Source: Litorimonas sp964414555 (lineage in GTDB: Bacteria > Pseudomonadota > Alphaproteobacteria > Caulobacterales > Maricaulaceae). From it: DNA of 19,378 nt. Location of the stretch: positions 1-19,378 of the forward strand of contig CAYPWW010000049.1 in assembly GCA_964414555.1 (NCBI GenBank). The letters run 5' to 3'. Made by a program: the position numbers and the translations under genes. Below the pieces are notes generated by a model, which was not told the DNA's origin, did no database searches, and saw nothing but the letters and a program-made list of their open reading frames with translations. This document shows positions 1 to 8,192 of this stretch, piece after piece (the stretch's first letter is position 1; each line of letters begins with the position of its first letter).

Positions 1-1124
1 TGTTTCTTCATTTTACCCATGCCCGGCATGAGTTTCATCAGGCCGCCCATGCCGCCCATTTTTTGCATCTGGCCGAGTTGCTTTGAGAGATCTTCGAGGT
101 CGAACTGACCCTTGCGCATTTTCTCGGCCGTCTTGGCGGCATCTTCTTCGTCGAGAACCTGCGCCGCTTTTTCAACCAAGGAGACAATATCGCCCTGCCC
201 CAAAATCCGGCCCGCAAGACGTTCGGCGTCAAAGGCTTCCAGCCCGTCAAGCTTCTCACCCGTGCCGAGGAATTTAATCGGCAGACCTGTGACCGCCCGC
301 ATGGAGAGCGCCGCACCGCCGCGACCGTCGCCGTCAATCCGCGTCAGGACCAGACCTGTTAGGGGCAAACGTTCGTTAAAGCGTCGAGCGGTTTCCACCG
401 CGTCTTGACCGGTCAAGCTATCCGCGACGAGGAGCGTCTCGATCGGTTTGGTCTCGCGCGCAATCGCTTCGACCTCATCCATCAACTCATCATTGATGGT
501 TGTCCGGCCTGCCGTGTCGAGGAAGACGATATCATAGCCGCCCTTGGCGCCCTCAATCATCGCGCGCTTGGCGATCTCTAGCGCGCTCTGGCCTTTAACG
601 ATGGGAAGGAAGCCCGTGCCAGCCTGTTCAGCCAACATGCCCAGCTGATCCATCGCAGCGGGGCGGTTTGTGTCGAGCGAGGCAAAGAGAACTTTCTTCT
701 TCAGCGCCGTCCGGAGGTAGAGGCCCAACTTACCCGTTGTCGTCGTTTTACCCGAGCCTTGCAGACCCGCCATCAGGATCGCGGCAGGCGGCTTGGCAGA
801 AAGGTTTAACTCGCTGGCTTTGGCGACTTCGGCTTGGTCCGTCTCGTCCTCAGAGAGGGTGCCGCCCAGCATATCGATCAGCGCATCATTGACGATCTTG
901 ATGACCATCTGACCGGGTTTGATCGATTTGATGACTTTTTCGCCAACGGCTTCGCGGCGAACTTGCTCGACGAAGTCTTTGACGACCGGCAAGGCGACAT
1001 CGGCTTCGAGCAGCGCCACGCGGATTTCACGCATGGCTTTATTAACGTCGGACTCAGATAGCGCCCCACGACCCGTCAGGCCGTCGAACACACTTCCTAG
1101 CTTATCTCCAAGCGCCTCAAACAA
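1..1124 (-). CDS. ffh: Signal recognition particle GTPase Ffh (3' end beyond window)
   Basis: Ffh binds the 4.5S SRP RNA and targets nascent membrane and exported proteins to FtsY at the inner membrane. About 374 codons are visible: the N domain, the G domain with P-loop GLQGSGKT, DTAGR and TRIDGDGRGG, then the start of the Met-rich M domain (GQMQKMGGMGG, MKLMPGMGKMKK). The C-terminus lies off the left edge. The start is a TTG at 1122-1124 (M-F-E-A-L-G-D-K-L-G). An in-frame TGA sits two codons upstream, so no earlier start is possible, and GAGGA lies 8 nt before it. G4 reads TRID rather than TKxD, which I recall as usual in alphaproteobacterial Ffh. It has its own promoter and is not obviously co-transcribed with the EEP gene upstream. 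Identity is very secure. Confidence 0.97.
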   Translation of the reverse strand, partial: MFEALGDKLGSVFDGLTGRGALSESDVNKAMREIRVALLEADVALPVVKDFVEQVRREAVGEKVIKSIKPGQMVIKIVNDALIDMLGGTLSEDETDQAEVAKASELNLSAKPPAAILMAGLQGSGKTTTTGKLGLYLRTALKKKVLFASLDTNRPAAMDQLGMLAEQAGTGFLPIVKGQSALEIAKRAMIEGAKGGYDIVFLDTAGRTTINDELMDEVEAIARETKPIETLLVADSLTGQDAVETARRFNERLPLTGLVLTRIDGDGRGGAALSMRAVTGLPIKFLGTGEKLDGLEAFDAERLAGRILGQGDIVSLVEKAAQVLDEEDAAKTAEKMRKGQFDLEDLSKQLGQMQKMGGMGGLMKLMPGMGKMKK

Positions 1125-1207
1125 ATCTCAAATCCTCAAAGCAAAACGGCTCCGGTGAACGTGTAACGTCGACCAGAGGACCCCGTCTGCATCTTGCACA
1201 GTGCGGA

Positions 1208-1226
1208 GCGCAGTTAGAACCTGCGC
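1208..1226 (-). other. Leader hairpin upstream of ffh
   Basis: A perfect 6-bp stem (GCGCAG/CTGCGC) encloses a 7-nt loop within the predicted ffh 5' leader. No T-run follows, so it is not a terminator. Its function is unknown; it may simply be mRNA structure. Confidence 0.3.
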
Positions 1227-1237
1227 GGAATGTGCGG

Positions 1238-1266
1238 CCAATATGGTCTTCTGGTGGCACTGTCAA
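1238..1266 (-). promoter_or_regulatory. Predicted sigma-70-type promoter of ffh
   Basis: On the minus strand a perfect -35 TTGACA (1266-1261) is followed by a 17-bp spacer and TATTGG (1243-1238) as a partial -10. It lies 17 bp past the EEP stop codon. This predicts a transcript starting near 1231 with an ffh leader of roughly 105 nt. The -10 matches only the first three consensus bases, so confidence is moderate. Confidence 0.5.
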
Positions 1267-1283
1267 GCGCGAGCACAGCGCAC

Positions 1284-2264
1284 TTAAACCTGTGGCTTGA
1301 GCGCCAATTCGATATAGATCGGGAAATGATCAGACCCAAAACCTGAGAGGCGGTGCATCTCGACCAGATCAAAGTGCTGGGAGAGAAAAACGTGATCTAA
1401 AGGCCAACGCACCAGCGGGTTCTTGGCATGAAAACTATTGTATAGCCCGCGTCCGCGCCGCGGATCGCGTAAACCTGAGCGCGCTAAAAAACGCTTGGTT
1501 GTAGAGGACCAGCCAACATCGTTCAGATCGCCCGTCACGATGATGGGATCCGTGCGGTCGCCGACCTCTTCCGCGACCATCAGTAATTCCTTGTCCAGAT
1601 CGGCCGTGTCATCTTCGGGTCGAGGTGGACGCGGGTGCAAACCGTAAAAGGTCACATCCTGCCCATCGGGCAATTCCAACTTTAATCGTATGGAAGGAAT
1701 ATGGTCCTGCACCAAACGTCGCTCTGTGACATTTGTCAGGGGTAATTTCGAATAAAGCAACATGCCGTTATAATCTTCCAAGGGCAGGAGCCAATTATAG
1801 GGATAGTCGCGCTCAACCGCGTGCAGATATCCGCGCCAGACCTCGTTCGTTTCGACGAGAAAAACGACGTCTGGGTCATGCCGATGGATATGGTCAACGA
1901 GGCCTGCATGATCATCATTATCCATCAGGACGTTGCCAACGAGCAATTTGAGCGTGCGGGCGGGGTCCTCCGGTCGAGCGGCTTTCTTGACCTGTTTCCC
2001 GCCAACCGCAGTGAAAGGCAGAATATCGCGCAGACAGACCAGCCCTGTCAGGAGTAACAAGATGAGTACAACGCCATCAGCTGGACTATCCCACCTGAAT
2101 AGAATGAGCTGTATCGCAAGAAACACCACTACCAGCGCCAGCTTCTGAAGGCGCGCATAGGTAAAGGCGCGCAGCCACCACGTCTGCTCTCGCAGCAAAG
2201 GGATCAAACTGGTGAGGAATAGAATTCCGACAAGACAGGTATGAAAGACAAATAAGAGACTCAT
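1284..2264 (-). CDS. Membrane-anchored endonuclease/exonuclease/phosphatase family protein
   Basis: A 326-aa protein with three hydrophobic segments (about residues 2-24, 40-56 and 63-80) followed by an EEP (DNase I/exonuclease III-like) domain from about 104. Visible catalytic motifs: GNVLMDN (Asn111), FLVETNE (Glu138), GLHPRPP (His210), VTGDLND (Asp246, Asn248), PLDHVF (Asp290) and GSDHFP (Asp312, His313). These form the full Mg-dependent phosphoesterase set, so it should be active. The substrate, whether nucleic acid, phospholipid or another phosphodiester, cannot be read. The layout resembles YafD-like EEP proteins with N-terminal membrane helices. A TTG lies one codon before ATG 2264; ATG was preferred, although no strong ribosome site is visible for either. 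The catalytic domain probably faces the periplasm. Confidence 0.85.
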   Translation of the reverse strand: MSLLFVFHTCLVGILFLTSLIPLLREQTWWLRAFTYARLQKLALVVVFLAIQLILFRWDSPADGVVLILLLLTGLVCLRDILPFTAVGGKQVKKAARPEDPARTLKLLVGNVLMDNDDHAGLVDHIHRHDPDVVFLVETNEVWRGYLHAVERDYPYNWLLPLEDYNGMLLYSKLPLTNVTERRLVQDHIPSIRLKLELPDGQDVTFYGLHPRPPRPEDDTADLDKELLMVAEEVGDRTDPIIVTGDLNDVGWSSTTKRFLARSGLRDPRRGRGLYNSFHAKNPLVRWPLDHVFLSQHFDLVEMHRLSGFGSDHFPIYIELALKPQV

Positions 2265-2356
2265 CAATCAACCCGTGGCAGTCAGGAACGTGAGAGTCCA
2301 CATCGCAAAAGCGTGACTCATTACCTCTACCGGCGCTCCACACTGATGAGGCCAAT

Positions 2357-2383
2357 AAAAAAGGCCCCCGTGAGGGAGCCTTT
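2357..2383 (-). terminator. Rho-independent terminator of rpmI-rplT
   Basis: Minus-strand stem AAAGGCTCCC, loop TCAC, stem GGGGGCCTTT (10 bp with one G-T pair), then three more T residues running out of the stem's own T tail. It begins about 26 nt after the rplT stop and separates the ribosomal operon from the EEP gene. Confidence 0.85.
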
Positions 2384-2409
2384 CAAATCTTGGTTTTGAT
2401 GTCTGAGCC

Positions 2410-2787
2410 CTAGGCTTTGACAGTATGCGGGTTCGAGTGGTGCTTCTTGGCGGTCTCGACCAGCGCAGCAAAGGCGTCTGGCTCATTACCTGCCATGTCA
2501 GCCAGAACCTTGCGGTCCAGATCGATGCCAGCTTTCTTCAGGCCGTCCATGAAACGACCATAGGTCAGGCCGTGCAGACGGGCTGCTGCGTTGATGCGCT
2601 GGATCCAAAGGGCGCGGAACTGACGCTTTTTCAGCTTCCGACCGATATAGGCGTATTGACCCGCCTTCTCGACGGCTTGGTTCGCGATGCGGAATGTGTT
2701 CTTACGGCGGCCACGGTATCCTTTGGCCTTTTTCAGAACTTCCTTGTGGCGGGCGGATTTTGTTACGCCGCGTTTGACTCGTGCCAT
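2410..2787 (-). CDS. rplT: 50S ribosomal protein L20
   Basis: A 125-aa protein with the classical L20 sequence: MARVKRGV start, KKAKGYRGRRKNTFR, ALWIQRINAAARLHGLTYG and a C-terminal LADMAGNEPDAF region. L20 binds 23S rRNA early in 50S assembly and in several bacteria represses its own operon translationally. Length is slightly above the usual 117-120 aa because of a C-terminal tail (KKHHSNPHTVKA). GGAG lies 7 nt before the ATG. It follows rpmI by 28 nt and is closed by an intrinsic terminator. Confidence 0.98.
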   Translation of the reverse strand: MARVKRGVTKSARHKEVLKKAKGYRGRRKNTFRIANQAVEKAGQYAYIGRKLKKRQFRALWIQRINAAARLHGLTYGRFMDGLKKAGIDLDRKVLADMAGNEPDAFAALVETAKKHHSNPHTVKA

Positions 2788-2815
2788 GATAATTCTCCGG
2801 TATTAGGTGACGGCG

Positions 2816-3016
2816 TTAGCCGTAAGGCATGTATTTTTTCTTGATCACTTTGGCGTCGCAGTCCTTGAGGACGGTCGTGCCGCGCAGCTTACGAATTTGA
2901 TCATTCGTGCGCTTGATCATGCCATGCTGTTTGCCAGCCTGACCTGCTTTTACCTTACCGGTCTTGGTAATCTTGAAGCGCTTTTTGGCGCTCGACTTCG
3001 TTTTCATTTTGGGCAT
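2816..3016 (-). CDS. rpmI: 50S ribosomal protein L35
   Basis: A 66-aa basic protein beginning MPKMKTKSSAKKRFK, the universal L35 start, with KHGMIKR-like and KYMPYG-like C-terminal blocks (here KQHGMIKRTNDQIRKLRG, then KKKYMPYG). The frame is open for 33 codons further upstream, but family alignment and GGAG 6 nt ahead fix the start at ATG 3016. It is first in the rpmI-rplT pair. infC, which often precedes it in other bacteria, is not upstream here; a divergent membrane-protein gene is. Confidence 0.97.
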   Translation of the reverse strand: MPKMKTKSSAKKRFKITKTGKVKAGQAGKQHGMIKRTNDQIRKLRGTTVLKDCDAKVIKKKYMPYG

Positions 3017-3049
3017 TTCGGTCTCCAATAAAATGGCCGCCTGTGTAAA

Positions 3050-3074
3050 CGAAAGCGAGGCAGCCTGCCTTTCG
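3050..3074 (-). other. Hairpin in the rpmI leader
   Basis: Minus strand: outer CGAAA/TTTCG arms enclose AGGCA-GGC-TGCCT. It lies in the approximately 115-nt leader predicted between the promoter at 3137-3165 and rpmI. L20 operons in Gammaproteobacteria and Firmicutes are autoregulated through leader structure, so this is a plausible but unproven regulatory element. Confidence 0.35.
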
Positions 3075-3136
3075 AGCGGTGGGGTATGCCATTCAACCCG
3101 CACGCGCTGCGTCATCCCAATTCAGGATGAAGCGGG

Positions 3137-3165
3137 CGTATAGAGGTCCAACCCGGCTTTGGCAA
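3137..3165 (-). promoter_or_regulatory. Predicted promoter of rpmI-rplT
   Basis: Minus-strand -35 TTGCCA (3165-3160), exact 17-bp spacer, -10 TATACG (3142-3137). The transcript would begin near 3130, giving an rpmI leader of about 115 nt. Both hexamers match consensus at 4 of 6 positions and the spacing is ideal. Confidence 0.55.
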
Positions 3166-3233
3166 GTGATCTGCACGGCTCTAGACATGGTAACCGTCAG
3201 ACCGCAAAACGGAGGCCTTACGGGAGGTAAGTC

Positions 3234-3596
3234 ATGAAAATTTTCGCTCTGATCAATGGTGCGTTTTACCTGCTCTACGGTCTCTATGGCTTGTTCATGC
3301 CACAGCATTTGGCGTCCAAGGCGATGGGCTGGGTGCCAGACTTGCTGGGCCTGCATCAAATCCGGGCGATCTGGGCCGCTACCGCAGGGGCCGGAATCAT
3401 CATTATCCTTGTCGCACTGCGCGTGGACCTGCCCAGCCTGACCAAGGCGATTATCCTGATCACAGCGTGTTTTTTCATCGGCCGCGTCGTTGGACTGATG
3501 GCCGACGGTATGGGTCCGCGCCAGACCTATTACGAAATGGGTCTGGAAGTCGGTATTGTCGGCTTAGGACTTTGGCTCTTGTCGCGCGCGACCTAA
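3234..3596 (+). CDS. Small four-helix membrane protein, DUF4345-like
   Basis: A 120-aa, very hydrophobic protein with about four predicted membrane helices (residues 1-21, 45-62, 70-90, 103-117). The pattern FYLLYGLYGLFMP, the helix around RAIWAATAGAGI, GRVVGLMADG and the terminal Tyr-x-Met-Gly-x-Glu motif resemble the DUF4345 family, whose role is unknown. GGGAGG lies 7 nt before the ATG, so the start is firm. It is transcribed alone, away from rpmI, and its TAA overlaps the DUF1501 stop by 4 nt on the opposite strand. Family assignment is by pattern only. Confidence 0.75.
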   Translation: MKIFALINGAFYLLYGLYGLFMPQHLASKAMGWVPDLLGLHQIRAIWAATAGAGIIIILVALRVDLPSLTKAIILITACFFIGRVVGLMADGMGPRQTYYEMGLEVGIVGLGLWLLSRAT

Positions 3597-5014
3597 GTCA
3601 AACTCAGGGCACTACGATCAAAACGCGCGAGGTTCGGGAAGACCTGCGCAAGTTCACCTGAATCCAGTCCAAACCACTGCCCTATCGAAGCGGCATATTG
3701 CTCCACTGCGGTTGTCGGGATCAAACGCCCGCGCTGGGCTGTATATTGCGGATCACCCAGATCAGGGGACGGGATATCGCCGTAGATACGACCGCCGCGC
3801 ACGGAACCGCCCATGACGAATTGATGTCCGCCCCAGCCATGATCTGTGCCATTGCCATTACCGACAATCGTGCGGCCAAAATCACTCATCGTGAAGACCA
3901 GAACATTCTCCCACTCACCGATTTCGATCATGGCATCGCGGAAAGCACTAACCGCGCTGTTAATTTCGGCATGTCGGCCCGGCAGTGAATTCGGCTGACC
4001 ATCATGCGTATCAAAGCCACCCATCGACGCATAGAAGACCTGTCGGTTGACGCCAATCTCGCCTTTCAGAGCGATAGATTGCGCGATGGAATGCAACTGT
4101 TTCGAGAGACCATTATTGGCGAATTCCGTTGTAAACGGCGTCGCGGCAGCCGCCCGGCGCGAATATTCGATCTGATTAGAAATCCCGCGACCACTCTCGC
4201 CGATGACGTCTTGTCGATACAGGTTCGACTGACCGAAATCCTGACGTTGCACAAAGGCTTCTAGCTTGGCCCGCGCTGCATCCGGCCCATCGCCATAGCC
4301 CAAGAACCAACGCTTCGAAATCGCATTAAACGACAGCTGCGATCCAACACTTGGAATTTGGAAAGCGCGCGCGCGATCACCTGCCAAGAACACATCGGGA
4401 TTACCCGCTGTGATCGCCGCATAAAGCGGGTCCATCGTGCTATCGGCGGCAATCATCGCATCGGCGAATTGCCCACCCCAGCCAAGACGCGTGCCCTCGG
4501 TACCAAGTGCCATCCACGTCGATTGCTGGTCATTATGCGAGAAAATCCGTTTCGGCAGCAAGGCGCTGCCCGTTTCGAAATCATCACGCGTAGCGGGCTC
4601 TAGCAGCGGGCCAACATTACCGATAATTGCTGCATCCCCGGCATTGAACATATCCGCAACGCCTGAGAGCTCTCGCGGCAGGCCAAAAGTTCGGCCCGTA
4701 AAGCGCGCAGGCTCGGCCACATTCAATTCCAGCAAATTGGCGCGATTGCGCGAGCTGTCTGCGGACTCAGAATGATAATCTGAGAAGATATCAGGGCGGT
4801 GCGCTTTTAGGGCGTCATAGCTTGGTGCATCCGTGGGCAGGATCGTGTCGTTGTGATCCATACCGCCGTAAAACATCAGTCCAATGATGGCTTTGTAGCC
4901 GCTCGTATCGGCAGCAAAGGCCGATTGCGCAGAGAGTGCGGAGAGGCCGAGAGCGGCTCCTGTGACCCCAAGGGTCGAGCGGGTCAGAAACTGGCGTCTG
5001 TTGTAATAAGTCAT
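3593..5014 (-). CDS. Exported DUF1501 family protein (alkaline-phosphatase-fold type)
   Basis: A 473-aa protein with a Tat-like signal peptide (NRRQFLTR at 5-12, hydrophobic 14-34, cleavage near AFA-AD at 35). Family motifs follow in order: GGMDHND (50-56), FSHNDQQSTW (158-167), GGFDTHDGQ (332-340), SDFGRT (377-382) and DHGWGGHQFVMGG (391-403). DUF1501 belongs to the alkaline phosphatase/sulfatase superfamily; its substrate is not established. ATG 5014 is preferred because AGGAGA precedes it by 6 nt and the Tat motif then sits at the N-terminus; the frame extends nine codons further without a better site. It follows the DUF1800 gene by 10 nt, so the two are one transcription unit, as is usual for these families. 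Confidence 0.9.
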   Translation of the reverse strand: MTYYNRRQFLTRSTLGVTGAALGLSALSAQSAFAADTSGYKAIIGLMFYGGMDHNDTILPTDAPSYDALKAHRPDIFSDYHSESADSSRNRANLLELNVAEPARFTGRTFGLPRELSGVADMFNAGDAAIIGNVGPLLEPATRDDFETGSALLPKRIFSHNDQQSTWMALGTEGTRLGWGGQFADAMIAADSTMDPLYAAITAGNPDVFLAGDRARAFQIPSVGSQLSFNAISKRWFLGYGDGPDAARAKLEAFVQRQDFGQSNLYRQDVIGESGRGISNQIEYSRRAAAATPFTTEFANNGLSKQLHSIAQSIALKGEIGVNRQVFYASMGGFDTHDGQPNSLPGRHAEINSAVSAFRDAMIEIGEWENVLVFTMSDFGRTIVGNGNGTDHGWGGHQFVMGGSVRGGRIYGDIPSPDLGDPQYTAQRGRLIPTTAVEQYAASIGQWFGLDSGELAQVFPNLARFDRSALSLT

Positions 5015-5024
5015 CTGCGCTCTC

Positions 5025-6740
5025 CTAGTTCTGAACCGCATATGCGCCAGAGGCGAACATCATAGTGAGGGCCAGTTGCACACGATCTTGTCGCGTTGCG
5101 GCATCGCGTTCTGGATCAAGCGGCAATGTCCCGATCACATCGATCATATCCGTCCGCGTCGCAGCCGAGAGCTGGCCCGCTGTCAATTTCAGCGCGAGAT
5201 GGTCAACAAGCGCCGCAGGATCATCCGCCATGGATAGTTCAGTTGTCCAATTGGGCTGGAACAAAGGCTGATCGACGGGATTGTCCGGTGTCGAGAGAAT
5301 GAACAGTGACATGAAATTTGCAAAACCTAGCGAAGAGCCCGCGGTTACAATCTGCATTTCCGGCGCGGTATATCCTGCATCTCCGGTCACAGAGCCCGGC
5401 GCGAGATAGCCCGGACGATAGAAGTTGAAGACAGAGTTAGATCGCAGCGGATGTTGGGCCAGGCGCGTGGCGGGATTGCGCGTATCGTTGAAACGCCAGT
5501 CTTCATAGACATTGATCGGAGCCGTCGAAAACGTCCGGTGATATTGAATAAATTTCAGCACGGGCTCGCGCACTTTTCCCTCATTCGCGGCTTGCACGTC
5601 ATCGTGAACGGTCTCGTCTAAGAGGACAGCCGCCAGTGCCGCGGCCAGATCACCGCGCGCACCCGTGCCAAAACGTCGACCATTGGGCGCTTCATAAACG
5701 CCGGACTCAAACGCTGCGTTCACGCGCGCAACATAGGCCGGTGACGGCGAGCTGGCGGTAAAGCGCTGTATGAGTTGACGCGAGAGGAACGGACCCACAT
5801 TCGGATGGTTGGCAATCGTGTCGAGGGCAATCCCAATCGACGCATCCGCGCCGGTATTTTCAGGAACGATAGTCCCAAGAAAGCTTTTCTCTAGCGTTGA
5901 ATGTTGGCTGTCATAGGCCTTCATTCGACGGTTCCGCCAATCCGCGACTTGATTGTTATACCCAAAATCAGGGCCTTCGCCGGACAATCCTGTAAACACG
6001 CGCGCCAACCCGATGATGTCTTCATTGTCATAGGTCTCTGGCGCGCCCGGCTTTGGCGTGCCGTCAGGATTTAGCTCCACCAATCCGATGGAAAACAACT
6101 GCAACACTTCACGCGCATAGTTTTCATCCGGCATCCGGCCCGTGCGGGCATCGCCTTTGCGGTTGCGGTAATAGGTTAGATATTCACCCATCGCCGGGGA
6201 ATAGGTCACATCTTCCAGCAGCTGCCGATAATTGCCAAACGCGTTATCGGTCAGAATGTCTGTGTAATGGGCGGATTTAAAACCTTCATCGAAGAAGGCA
6301 TTGTCCGAGACGACAAAAATCTGAGATAGCGCATAATACATGCGCTGGCGTAGGACATCGTCAGCCTGCAAGAAATTCGTCCAGAGCATTCTCGAATGAT
6401 GACGATCCGTATCCTCGCGTGTCGCATAGCTAGCTTGCATCGGAGCGAGCGTTCGCGTCGCTGGCATAGCCATTTGGCGCGCGATCCATTCGGCAGCATC
6501 CGTTCCAACGGCCGCGTCAATCTGGGCATCCGTTGCACCCAATCCAGCTTGGATCAAAAAACGCGCGGCTTCTTCCCGCGTGGCCAACTCTGTATAGGGT
6601 TTTGCAACAACAATGGGCGGCGCTGGCGGAACGACCACGGTTGGACCCGGGATGGAACTATCTCCGCCACCGCCACACGCGCTAAATAAAAGCGCAGCGC
6701 TAAGGCTAATGCCAACACGTCCCAAAACACGAAGTCCCAT
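5025..6740 (-). CDS. DUF1800 family protein, predicted lipoprotein
   Basis: A 571-aa protein starting MGLRVLGRVG with hydrophobic stretch and lipobox-like LFSAC (Cys22), then a Gly/Pro-rich linker to about residue 45. The DUF1800 body shows AARFLIQAGLGAT, RQRMYYALSQIFVVSD, the signature PDENYAREVLQLFSIGLVEL, and further conserved blocks such as PFLSRQLIQRF and FNFYRPGY. No enzyme activity is established for the family. A TTG lies five codons upstream, but GGGAGAG fits the ATG at 6740 and leaves a normal signal peptide. It is the first gene of the pair with DUF1501 and is probably an envelope protein acting with that exported partner. Confidence 0.9.
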   Translation of the reverse strand: MGLRVLGRVGISLSAALLFSACGGGGDSSIPGPTVVVPPAPPIVVAKPYTELATREEAARFLIQAGLGATDAQIDAAVGTDAAEWIARQMAMPATRTLAPMQASYATREDTDRHHSRMLWTNFLQADDVLRQRMYYALSQIFVVSDNAFFDEGFKSAHYTDILTDNAFGNYRQLLEDVTYSPAMGEYLTYYRNRKGDARTGRMPDENYAREVLQLFSIGLVELNPDGTPKPGAPETYDNEDIIGLARVFTGLSGEGPDFGYNNQVADWRNRRMKAYDSQHSTLEKSFLGTIVPENTGADASIGIALDTIANHPNVGPFLSRQLIQRFTASSPSPAYVARVNAAFESGVYEAPNGRRFGTGARGDLAAALAAVLLDETVHDDVQAANEGKVREPVLKFIQYHRTFSTAPINVYEDWRFNDTRNPATRLAQHPLRSNSVFNFYRPGYLAPGSVTGDAGYTAPEMQIVTAGSSLGFANFMSLFILSTPDNPVDQPLFQPNWTTELSMADDPAALVDHLALKLTAGQLSAATRTDMIDVIGTLPLDPERDAATRQDRVQLALTMMFASGAYAVQN

Positions 6741-6874
6741 CACGGTCTCTCCCAAAAAATCTTTTGAGAGGTCGAGTGGGAACCATGCCCCGCCAAACCT
6801 ATCAACGCTCCACTTATGCGAAGACAGGTTAATTAAGGCGAAAGTCAGGCAGAACCCGTGCAGGAAATGACGGT

Positions 6875-6886
6875 TTGGTTAACCAA
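6875..6886. repeat. 12-bp perfect palindrome TTGGTTAACCAA
   Basis: A perfect dyad in the 165-bp gap between the lysC stop and the DUF1800 start. It could be an operator for the DUF1800-DUF1501 pair, whose start is about 135 bp downstream, or mere chance. TTAATTAA lies about 45 bp further on. No T-run follows, so it is not a lysC terminator. Confidence 0.3.
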
Positions 6887-6905
6887 GTCTAAGCGGCAAA
6901 AACCT

Positions 6906-8192
6906 CTAAGGCTTGGAGACAGGTGGCGGTGGAGTCTTATCTAATTCAAAGGCCCCATGCAGCGCACGGACAGCAAGTTCCGTATATTCGCTGTCGATCA
7001 GAACGGAGATCTTGATCTCTGAGGTGGCGATAACTTCAATGTTGATGCCCTTACCGGCCAGCGCCTCGAACATGGTTTGCGCGACGCCTGTATGGCTACG
7101 CATCCCGATGCCGACGACGGAGACTTTCGTGACGTCAGAGTCCGACTTGACGCCCTCAAATCCAATCTTGTCCTTCGCGGACTCCAATGCGGTAAGCGCT
7201 TTGTCCAAGTCTCGCTTGCCCACGGTGAAGGTCAAGTTCGCCGCATTATCCGAGCGGGAAATCCCCTGCACGATCATATCAACGATTACATTCGCCTCGC
7301 TCATGGCGCGGCAGACCTGCGCAACCATGCCGGGCTTGTCTTTCAAGCGCAGCAGAGTGATTTGGGCTTCATCGCGCGAATAGGCGACGCCGGAGACGAC
7401 ACGTTCTTCCATGGTTTCATCCTCGTGGCAGACCAGTGTGCCGGGGTTGGGAACACCCACATCCGCCAAGCTGGTCAGCACGCGAATGGGGAGGTTATTA
7501 TTCATTGCCAGTTCGACAGAACGGGTCTGCAGGACTTTTGCGCCCAAGCTGGCCAGCTCTAGCATTTCTTCAAACGCGATCCGGCCAAGCCGCCGCGCAT
7601 CAGAAGCTATGCGCGGGTCGGTCGTATAAATGCCGTCGACGTCAGTATAAATATCGCAGCGGTCCGCCTTTAGCGCGACGGCCAGCGCGACGGCGGAGGT
7701 GTCCGAGCCACCTCGGCCCAAAGTTGAAATTCGGCCCGTCTCATTCACGCCTTGGAAACCCGCCACAACGGCGACATTGCCCTCGACCATGGAAGGGCCA
7801 ATGGCCGAGCTTTCGATTTCCGCGATACGGGCTTTAGAATGCGCCATGTCGGTGCGAAGCGGGATTTGCCAGCCGAGCCAAGAGCGCGCCTTCAGACCCC
7901 GGCGGCGCAGCGCAATCGCCAATAGACCAGAGGTGACTTGTTCGCCACTGGCCACGATAGAGTCATATTCATCCTCGATTGCCCCACCGAGTGTTTCGCC
8001 TTGTTGCGGGCTATCCGCATCAAGTGCATCGACCAAGGCGACGAGGCGGTTGGTCTCACCGCTCATCGCAGAGACAACGACCGCGACTTCATTGCCAGCT
8101 TTGGCTTCCGCCTCGACCAGCCCCGCGACATGACGAATGCGGGTCAAATCTGCAACAGACGTGCCGCCGAATTTCATGACTATGCGGGCCAC
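6906..8192 (-). CDS. lysC: Aspartate kinase
   Basis: Phosphorylates aspartate, the first step to lysine, threonine, methionine and diaminopimelate. The 428-aa protein has the kinase motif KFGGTSV (7-13), a VVSAMSGETNRL block, GRGGSDTSAVALA and TDVDGIYTTDPR, then two C-terminal ACT domains (about 265 onward), as in allosteric class aspartokinases. The start is a GTG at 8192 with GGGGAGG about 5 nt upstream, which decides it over the ATG five codons later. The tail ends in a Pro-rich DKTPPPPVSKP. In many alphaproteobacteria lysC lies next to a divergent ubiG; here another gene lies between them. Confidence 0.97.
   Translation of the reverse strand: MARIVMKFGGTSVADLTRIRHVAGLVEAEAKAGNEVAVVVSAMSGETNRLVALVDALDADSPQQGETLGGAIEDEYDSIVASGEQVTSGLLAIALRRRGLKARSWLGWQIPLRTDMAHSKARIAEIESSAIGPSMVEGNVAVVAGFQGVNETGRISTLGRGGSDTSAVALAVALKADRCDIYTDVDGIYTTDPRIASDARRLGRIAFEEMLELASLGAKVLQTRSVELAMNNNLPIRVLTSLADVGVPNPGTLVCHEDETMEERVVSGVAYSRDEAQITLLRLKDKPGMVAQVCRAMSEANVIVDMIVQGISRSDNAANLTFTVGKRDLDKALTALESAKDKIGFEGVKSDSDVTKVSVVGIGMRSHTGVAQTMFEALAGKGINIEVIATSEIKISVLIDSEYTELAVRALHGAFELDKTPPPPVSKP

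Noticed and set aside
1125..1283. SRP RNA (ffs) gene next to ffh
   Set aside because: The conserved SRP RNA apical loop sequence (GGAAGGAAGCAGC-like) is absent; the region is better read as promoter and leader.
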